Made by a program: the position numbers and the translations under genes. From NCBI RefSeq assembly GCF_964355755.1, contig NC_092670.1:32041795-32105794 (forward strand): 64,000 bases of DNA, read 5' to 3'. The stretch comes from Antedon mediterranea. Taxonomy: Eukaryota > Echinodermata > Crinoidea > Comatulida > Antedonidae. Numbering within the stretch: position 1 is the first letter of the stretch; every line of letters starts with the position of its first letter. Below the pieces are notes generated by a model. The model worked only from the letters and a program-made list of their open reading frames with translations, was not told where the DNA came from and did not search any database. This document shows, in pieces, positions 55,903-64,000 of this stretch.

Positions 55903-58900
55903 CTGCAAAAGAAAACCAAAGTCTTATGAAAAACCTATTTGTTGCATTGGCGGTTAAGGCTGGGGCGCCGTAAAACCATTTCCATACAATTGGCACAGGA
56001 TCAAGTTAATAAAAAGACTGTATCTTTATACTCACCATTCTTTGTTGTAACTTTTCTACTTTCTTTTTCTCTGTATTTAAATCCACCATTAATTTATATT
56101 TTTCTTCATCAACCTGAGCGTAGTAGATAACATGGTAAACGATAAAAAAACCTCACAGATACTGTGTATGTTAAGAATTCAATTTAACAAGAGTAAAGCT
56201 CTACACTATCGCAATAGTTTGACAAAAAAAATGTGATGTGCCCAAATATGGTAGTGATATGCTTAAATATGGTAGTGATATGACATCATTATTTCCATAT
56301 GTGCCAGGCACATCACATAAAGTTTGATAGTGTAGACAGAGCTTAAAAGATGTTCACTGATTATGGTCATATTTCATTTCATTAGAATTAACAATTTCAG
56401 TATAAGGAGGGACAAAGTCAACAAAAGGAAGACCAAGAGTAGAGCTCGATCAAGTTGGTCACCTAAAATTGTTAATTGGCTGTTGTTGAAATCACTGATG
56501 TATCAAGCATTTGCAATCACTGATAGCGGTCGTGTATGTTTGTTAAGCTATGGTGAATCTAGCCTCTACTGCTTGCTTTTAATAAACTCTACATTCAAGG
56601 TGTCTTTTATTTTGGCAAAATATAACACAAAGACAACAAACAGCAAATAACATGAAAATAACCAGATACAGTATATATTCCCAGATCTAACCTGTAAAAA
56701 CAACCAGTTTCCATTTTTTGTAACTGCCTTAAGCTCTGTCTACACTATCAAACTAGTTTGGCAAAAAAAGTGTGATGTGCCCAAATATGGTAGTGATATA
56801 ATGTCATCGTGTCCATATATGGGCACATCACATTTTCTTTAATCTGTAAGATCTTAATCTGTAAGTTGAATATAGCCTTAAATTTAAAGAGATTAGTACA
56901 ATTTTGCAATCCATACTTGAGAAAAACTGCGGCTCACTGCTGACGACTGCTTTCCACGTGAAACTCGTTGAGGTGTACCGCCTTCTTTTTGTCGCCCCAT
57001 AATGTTTATCACTAACATTTCCTCTGATAAATAATCTAATAGCTGTTGACATAAAATGAAATATCGTGTTAGGATGTGAAAGTTAGTAGTTAATAGCAAT
57101 AAAATAAATACTGTTTAAGTATAAGAATATGCTATGATATGCTCAACACGTTGTATTGTAAGCATCTAAATATCGGCATATCCATATCCATTCATATCCA
57201 TTCATATCCATTATGGTGGTGAGTGAGTGATGGAGTATTCAGCGAACCTGATTGGCTGATATGATGAAGCTATATTTGATGGTCCCTCTCCATGGTGGAA
57301 TGCTATTTGAGCTGTGGTTGTGTAGGAGTACTCTTTAGTAGTTTAATAATATCTCTATGACATTAATTCAGATGACAAATGGAAACTTACATTTTTAGTG
57401 ACTGGACTGAAATGTAATATACGTTCATAGCAGTATTCTGGATTTCGTGTACCACCAATTTCCTTTGTTATTGATGCGTTTTTTTCAACATAAAATTGAA
57501 ATTTACAACAACTCTAAAATGAGAAAATTATCATTAGTTGTTATTAAAACCGTGCGCTAATTTCTGATTATGACTTAAAATACAGGTGGCCCTCCAACTA
57601 AAGTCCACATGTAGGGACAGTATTTATTGCTCCTTCTTGTATTTTCTTTGTCTTTGGTTTTGTTACGATAACCTGTTAATTCAGTTTTCCATTTATTAAT
57701 TTTGTTTTCACTTGTTTAAAATTTGCTATTACTTTTAAGGAAAACATTTTTTTTTAAATGTAAGGGCTTAATTCTACCAATTTGAAATTAAGGTTCAATT
57801 TTGTATGTCAAAGCAAAGTATCCTCACATCATCATTTTAAAAAAGCGTTTTGCAATATTATGTTTCAAATGATCTAGAAAGGAGGAGCTAACGTACCTTG
57901 GCAATCCGAGTCGGTAATCCTCTTCCATACAGAATTTGAAACTTGTAATGAGCTGATTTTCCAATCTAATGAAAGAGAAAAATATTTAAAAATGCAAGCA
58001 TTGAAAGAAAACAATTTTAGAAAAAGTCAATACAAACTTCAACACCTGCTACCATTGATAAGGTTGTCATGACATTAACAAACCATCAATAATCATCTAT
58101 ATAAACTAAACGGACAATTTAGAGAAATTAATTTTATGATGAGCATATTCTGGACATGCCTCTAATGACTTTCACTATTAATTCATTTAAATTAAAGTTT
58201 AAAAACCTTATTCTATCATAGTTTGTAAAAAGTAATGTAGTATTTATTTATTTCTAGTGACTGAGGCTAAATAAGGTATTTTAACCCTTCTATCCCAAGT
58301 GACTGAGGCTAAATAAGGTATTTTTAATAGGTTTAGGAAAAATGCAAAATACATTTTTATGACTGTAACTTTCTGCAATTGTTTTATTGTTATATGAAAT
58401 GTTTTGGCCTTCCGAAAAATTGCATTTTATTTTTTAACTAGGTCAAAGGTCAACGATCAAATGCCCAAAAAGTGCAATTTAGTGGCCCTGTGTACATACA
58501 CGGGCCTCGCAGCCTGGGACAGTAAATTCTTCAAAGGGTTAATATTGTATTTTATATTTTAAGGAGTGTTTATATTATATTATTTTAAAGAGGGCCCAGC
58601 TGGAAGGGTTACCCTCGCTAAATAAAGTGGAAAAAACCAAAATAAACTCCTAACACCATTGATGATTACCAAATCTTTTGGATCATCCACAAATTCTTCA
58701 TCAGGCAGGTCGGAACCATCTTCTTTACAAGGGTTTACCTCGACCCTTAGATGACCTTGCTCATTTCCCCTGTAGTCTGTTATCCAGACAGTCTCTTCCA
58801 ATTCAATCTGATAGGCCAGAGGCTGCAGGTAGATGTGAGCATTTCCTACAATGATCTCTGTGTCTGCTGGTTCCCAGAATGGGTCATTTTCCTGTAGGAT

Positions 58901-61900
58901 AACATAGATCAATCAAAATCAATTTATTCCATAAAACTAAAGATATGCACATCAAAACTTTTATGGAAAAGGGAACTAAAAATAAACAAAGCTTCTAAGC
59001 CGAGACCTTTAAAGAGCAATATGGTGATAAGAAGTTAATAATATAACAATACAAAATGACAATAAAAACAAAAACGGCACTCCTCTCCGCCTACTCTAAA
59101 ATTCTTCTATATAAGATTTCTCCGAAAAAAAACCCCCAATGTTTGTGTCTTAATGATGTGTGTGATTGGGCTAATTCACTACAACCTCGTGTATGCAAGT
59201 TTGGTGTAATGGTTATATATAACCAGCCTTTCAACTAACAATAGTTTCAGTTGAAACAATAGAACAGCAATGCCAAAAACAAACGTGTGAATTTTTAAAA
59301 CTACTCGTATCAAAAAACCTGTAAGTCAGATTTTAATTTTTAATAAGCTTTTGTGATGTGACCAATATATCAATTTTCCTCAAAATAAATAGGCATGTTC
59401 TGTAAGGATATACTAATTTAACACCAAAATATTCAGGAAGATTGTGCTAACAATCAAAAAAAGCAAGTACTATAAATTGGCAAAATTCTAAGAAGAAGAA
59501 GTAATGACAACTATAAGAACCACAGATAATACAAACAATAATCAAATTATTAAACTATATGTAACTATGGTATCATTGAATTGTTTAAAGTCTCTGTATA
59601 CCATGTAAGAATCTCTGAATTATTGTTGTAAAAAGAAACCATTTTACAGACATGATACTGACAAGAGGCAGCTAGAGATGTTGGTGGTGGTGTTATCTAC
59701 AACTATGAGAAGTTAAGGAAGACAAACAAAATCTCACCTTTTCTCTGTCCCAGTCTTTGTCACCTTCAACAAAATACTGGTACATCTCTTGCATAAGGTA
59801 TCTTCTGTTTAAGAACTTATCTTTGTTCCATAAAAACTCATTTTCATTCTTGACATTCTTCATAATCACCATTACCTACAAAATACACAAGTAACATTGG
59901 TGTTGGTATTCCATGATTTAAATACTTACCTGGATAGATTTACAATACAACTTTAATACAGAAAACTACAGAAAAACTTTGTATTTTCATTCATATTATA
60001 CTTGACAGGATTTAGGAACAATGTCATGATTATAAAAGGTACTGTAAAATGTACTGTAATCAAATTTAATATATCATAGAAAACAATGGTTTTTAATTAA
60101 GTGTAATAATAACCTATAATAACAATCTGGTGTGATCAAACATTATTTCTGTTAATATGAGACAAAAGACAAAAATACAGAATAAAGATTAAAGCTACAT
60201 AATAAGGATGACAGAGACAGACAGAAGGTAAAGAGAAAACAGGACATAGGAAGTCCGTCAGGAGGGAGGTTGCTTCAAATTGAGTAAAAATATCTTCTGC
60301 CATGACCAATATGGAAAAGAAAAAAACAGAATACAGTTACCTCTGTACGACCAGTCTTGAGACCTCTTGCTTTTGGGGAAACAAGAGCAATTTGGAATCT
60401 TACATTCTTCTTAAGCTCATCACTCATGGCATTTACTTCATTTACCATTGGCACCATCTCAATCAAGTCTTCCTGGAGTAACAGATCCTCTAAAAAAGAA
60501 AAACTCATTCAATAATAACTACTGTATGGCTTCTTTTCTTTTTTTAAGACCCTCTTGAATATATCTGTGCTGTAAAGAGGTAGGTAAAGTGAAAAGCTCT
60601 ATCTACACTATCAAACTAGTTTGACAAAAAAAGTGTGTTGTTTCCAAATACGGTAGTGATTTGCCCAAATATGGTAGTGATATTACATCATCATGTCTAT
60701 ATATGGGCATATCACATTTTTTTTGTCACATAAAATTTGATAGTGTAGACAGAGCTTTAGTTTAGAGTCTGTTTTCACCAATATTAACTTTATTATATTA
60801 CACCTAACAAATTTTACAGTATTTCGATCTAAGTAGTAAATTCATTTCTGGCTCAGTTGTATATTTCTAGTATTAATATTAAGTGTAAGCCTTGTCTATG
60901 TGACAAAACAATGTGATGTGCCTATATATGGATATGATGATGTCATATCACTACCATATTTGGGTATATCACTACCATATTTGGGCACATCATACTTGTT
61001 TTTGTCAAACTATTTTGATAGTGTAGACAGAGCTTAAAATATGATGGAACAAAACATCATAACTCAACTAATAACTAAGGCTGGGTTGAATAAAGAAGTC
61101 GAAATCTTCATTCATAATTGAAGGAGCACAAATAAAATCTTGTTACATACCTTTTGACTTCCCTGGACCCTGTTGCACGTCAAAACCTGAATTTGCTGCA
61201 ATTTCTTTCTGAGCCTGATCATATGTAACTGGAGCAATTACTTCCTGTTTTTGTTTATTTTTGGCAAGATCTTGTGGATGGTGGAATATGAAAAGATGTT
61301 TTGACCCAAACATAATACTGTAAAAACATATAAAATATAATAAATATATTCTTACTTACAAAACTACATAATAAGGCATCCTATGAACAGCAAACAAACG
61401 AAAGACATTTGAGAGTTATAATGATTATGAAGTGGCCTCACAAAGTATGCTAAGGGTATCATAAGTGGCGGATCAAAGAATACCCATTTTGAAATAGGTG
61501 GGGACCAGGGCCTAAAAGAAGTGAAATGAAGAATGAATCTTTTAAATTGCAATTTCTGAAATTTAGAGAGGCCCAGGCCCTCGCTTGAATTCTGATCATT
61601 AAAAATCCCCTTTAAGCAGCATTGCTAGTACCAATACTTAGAAGTTTATCAGTAACTTTACTATTAAATAAAAAATTATGAATCTCAGATGAAACTACTA
61701 TTTGGATGCAAGAAATATCTGTGTTGTTGCTGATGATCAAAGTAAACAGAATTTTGATGATAGGGTGCATTTACAGTCATCTTTTCATGGTTTTTTAAAG
61801 CATGTTACCGTTTTATTTGATGAAAAATAAATTACCGATCATTGTGGTGAAGCTCAATTTCTCCATCAACATCCTTTCCATTGACAAGTGTTTTTGCAGC

Positions 61901-64000
61901 AGGTAGAACCTTTAGCTTGACACAATTCTTCTCATTAACCACAACAGCATGTTCTGGCTGGATACTATATAAGCAATGTCATTTTTTTTGTTATGTAATG
62001 CGTCCGTCTATGTTTTATGTTTAGACTACAAAGACAAGCCACTTTGGCTTCTGTGTATCTAACCCATAAAACTGTTAAATGTTGAATAAATATTGTTTAA
62101 TTCAGATATAAATAACACTATTGATATGTAGGATGATTCCATCATTGATCATCACCTTTATAACACACCTGATTGTATTATTGCAATTTGATTGTTCAAT
62201 TACGCATCACGTGTCATTTGAAATTAGCCCTATCTAACAAAAAACTGATATCTAAAAGTGATAATTAAGCGCTCGAATGTACAGGTTCCTGTAACCATTT
62301 GACGTTGTTGACTGATCGCATTCAGAAATAACTTGTTGTACGCTTTTTGTTGCTCTACTCCGCATCTAAATTTGGAGCACTGCCTTTTTATTGGCTTAGC
62401 TTGTCGGCCTAGCATTCGTCAATGATTCATGATGGATAACATTTAAAAAAGTAGGTGTGTTTAAAAAAAAATAATGCATTTTGTATTTGTATACACTTAT
62501 TCTTATGTAGATGTGGAAACAACGGCTTGATTATGGATGAGAAATGGATACAGACATACAGATTATGATCACAATTACAATGATACATAGATAACGATTT
62601 CACATATATTACATTTCACAATTATGATATTATCCTCCTCACCTAAGCCCAGAGAGTACAATATCAGGCATTGCCTTAGCCTTGTCATTGCCAATCTTGG
62701 AAACACCCTCTTTTGCAAAGTGTATTACAATACCAGTAAGTGCCGGATCCTCATTCAAGTTCCAAAAATGTGGTATTACTTTCATCTCTTCTTGTTTTTG
62801 TCGCTCTTGCTGGAGTTTTTCCTACAATTGAACACAACTTGCCATTCAGTATTCTATGATCGACTATATAATGTTTTTTTTGCTCATAAAATATGTGTAT
62901 ATTAGCCTTTAGAATATGATATACAGTAGTGCAGTAGCATTGACTTCTGAGAAAATTCCTTTGTTTTTCAAAATCATCTCACAGGAAAAAATACAGCATT
63001 AACTTCTGCTAATTTCTGTTTCTATGGATTTTTTTATTACCATATTTACAGCATTGACTTCTGAAAGATGTTCTGTTCCTATGATTTTTTTTAACTTACC
63101 ATATTTGCAGCATTTACTTCTGAGAGTCTCTGTTCCCATGTCTTTTTAGCAACTTCCATTTCTTCTTCATTCTGTTTTAGCTGCATCAACAGATCCTGTT
63201 TCATCTGATCAACCTCTATAATTTGCAATAAAAGTGAATACATTTTTAGACCATTTTTATTAGTATTGCTGCAATAAATTTCAACATTTTAGGCTAAACT
63301 GATTGAACATGCTCATTTAAAAACAGATTTTAGGGGATTTTGCAATAAATATTTCATAAATAATAATGATATAAACAATAATTTTTTTTTTAATGACCAG
63401 TTCATGTACTTCCTTGGTGTTGCCACATATTATCATCATCTACATTCATTTTACGTTATTTAAATTAATCTCTGTCTACACTATCAAACTTTATGTGACA
63501 AAAAAATGTGATGTGCCCATATATGGACATGATGATGTGATATCACTACTATATTTGGGCATATCACTACCATATTTGGACACATCACATTTTTTTGTCA
63601 AACTAGTTTGATAGTGTAGACAGAGCTTTATGTCCGTCTGTGTAAATATCTTTTACGTCACTTCTAAAATCTTATCCTTTTCAATAATTCTTGTTGGTCT
63701 TTCAACGCTGTGAGACATCAGTAAAAAGCGCTTTATAAAAGTTTATTATTATTATTAATGATCATGTGCATAAAAATACAACCAATGAATAAGAACTGAG
63801 AGGAATAAAAATAAACATTTTCTTATACCTGCTTCAGTGAATCCTTGCTGTATTGTTTCTGTCGTACCCCCTCCGCCTTGCTTGCTCTTTTCAAGTGCTT
63901 CTATCAATCTGGCATTCTCCTCTTTCAATTCTCTTATCAATTTATCTGTAGGGCTTTCATTCACTATAGCCTTCGTTTTAATTGCTTTTGCTCGGTCCGC
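55708..64000 (-). CDS. Kinesin-3 family protein, KIF28/KLP-6-like, 3' part (620 aa, 13 exons)
   Basis: In-window exons: 64000-63829 (runs off the edge), 63215-63100, 62821-62643, 61964-61836, 61317-61151, 60489-60341, 59875-59738, 58891-58670, 57965-57897, 57513-57391, 57042-56917, 56113-56036, 55902-55708; 1,863 nt in phase with no stop before TAA/TGA at the end. The first residues ADRAKAIKTKAIVNESP and DKLIRELKEE are the kinesin-3 neck region just after the motor. Then come coiled coils, an FHA domain (HFWNLNEDPALTG to IMFGSKHLFIFHHP), a helical region (DLIEMVPMVNEVNAMSDEL), FLNRRYLMQEMYQ, a C2-like beta segment (ENDPFWEPADTEIIVGNAHI) and a final coiled coil. Kinesin-3 motors carry vesicles along microtubules toward the plus end; KLP-6 acts in cilia. 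The motor domain lies beyond the window. KIF28 is preferred over KIF1 by the compact C-terminal order without a PH domain. Confidence 0.88.
56195..56345. mobile_element. MITE of the TCTACACTATCAAACT family (copy f)
   Basis: AAAGCTCTACACTATCGCAA at the left, TTTGATAGTGTAGACAGAGC at the right, with the paired ATGGTAGTGATATG motif. It is intronic in the kinesin gene. Confidence 0.8.
56731..56838. mobile_element. MITE of the TCTACACTATCAAACT family (copy g, right end missing)
   Basis: AAGCTCTGTCTACACTATCA at the left and the core through GGGCACATCACATTTTCTTT. The right inverted end is absent. Confidence 0.75.
57178..57211 (+). repeat. Short tandem repeat (CATATCCATT)n
   Basis: Three near-perfect 10-bp units in a kinesin intron. 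Confidence 0.6.
60593..60757. mobile_element. MITE of the TCTACACTATCAAACT family (copy h)
   Basis: AAGCTCTATCTACACTATCA at the left, TTTGATAGTGTAGACAGAGC at the right, both halves of the core present. Confidence 0.8.
60885..61035. mobile_element. MITE of the TCTACACTATCAAACT family (copy i)
   Basis: A decayed left end (TAAGCCTTGTCTATGTGACA), an intact core, and right end TTTTGATAGTGTAGACAGAG. Confidence 0.75.
61151..62821 (-). CDS. Kinesin FHA-domain exons
   Basis: Exons 62821-62643, 61964-61836 and 61317-61151 (phases 0/2, 2/2, 2/1) encode one FHA domain. The strands are around VIPHFWNLNEDPALTGIVIH, VSKIGND, EHAVVVNEKNCVKLKVLP, TLVNGKDVDGEIELHHNDR and IMFGSKHLFIFHHP. FHA domains bind phosphothreonine or, in kinesin-3, help dimerise and hold the inhibited state. 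The usual arginine/serine phosphate-binding positions are not obviously kept (SKIGND instead of a TRIG-type loop). Confidence 0.8.
63467..63630. mobile_element. MITE of the TCTACACTATCAAACT family (copy j)
   Basis: CTCTGTCTACACTATCAAAC at the left, GTTTGATAGTGTAGACAGAG at the right. It is one of the best preserved copies and lies between kinesin exons 1 and 2 of the window. Confidence 0.85.
63700..63757 (+). mobile_element. SINE tail fragment with (ATT)n
   Basis: AAAAAGCGCTTTATAAAAGT followed by TTATTATTATTATTA, the same 3' end type as at 10093 and 3880. Confidence 0.5.

Overview
The window is animal nuclear DNA. Genes are split into many short exons with GT...AG introns, the sequence is AT-rich, and the spaces are packed with SINEs, MITEs and other mobile DNA. 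The gene set (a PLAT-lipoxygenase, a kinesin-3 of the KIF28/KLP-6 kind, a matrin/U1-type zinc-finger protein), 5S-rRNA-headed SINEs and frequent AGGCCTA-type words suggest a marine invertebrate deuterostome, most likely an echinoderm. The species call is an inference and is weak.

Layout. (1) 1-1536: the last coding exon of an unrecognised multi-pass membrane protein on the + strand. (2) 5775-30604, - strand: one 12-exon gene. The exons join in phase into a 1,700-residue protein: a Tyr-rich N-terminus, an RGG segment, about 700 residues of Q/P/S/Y repeats, two U1/matrin-like C2H2 zinc fingers, a DYPRD-type charged repeat and a KRKR tail. (3) 30605-39593: no protein gene; several nested DNA transposons and one elongator tRNA-Met. 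(4) 39594-51408, - strand: a complete 13-exon PLAT-lipoxygenase of 665 residues with intact frames and splice sites. Three of the five expected iron ligands are replaced (His to Tyr, His to Tyr, Asn to Gln), so it is probably a pseudoenzyme. A 1.9-kb hAT-type element sits in its last intron. (5) 51409-55707: no gene; tandem repeats, SINEs and a MITE array. (6) 55708-64000, - strand: the 3' half (13 exons, 620 residues) of a kinesin-3 gene. Its motor domain lies beyond the right edge of the window.

The three large genes are independent and share no pathway that can be seen here. All exon boundaries were set by hand from splice consensus, reading phase and family resemblance. For each of the three minus-strand genes the summed exon lengths are divisible by three with no internal stop. 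There are no bacterial-type operons, CRISPR arrays or origins.

The most interesting items are the iron-site-less lipoxygenase with an N-terminal MGNSSS myristoylation-like motif, the very long low-complexity zinc-finger protein with a 22-nt microexon, and a set of SINEs that combine 5S or tRNA heads with exchanged tails.
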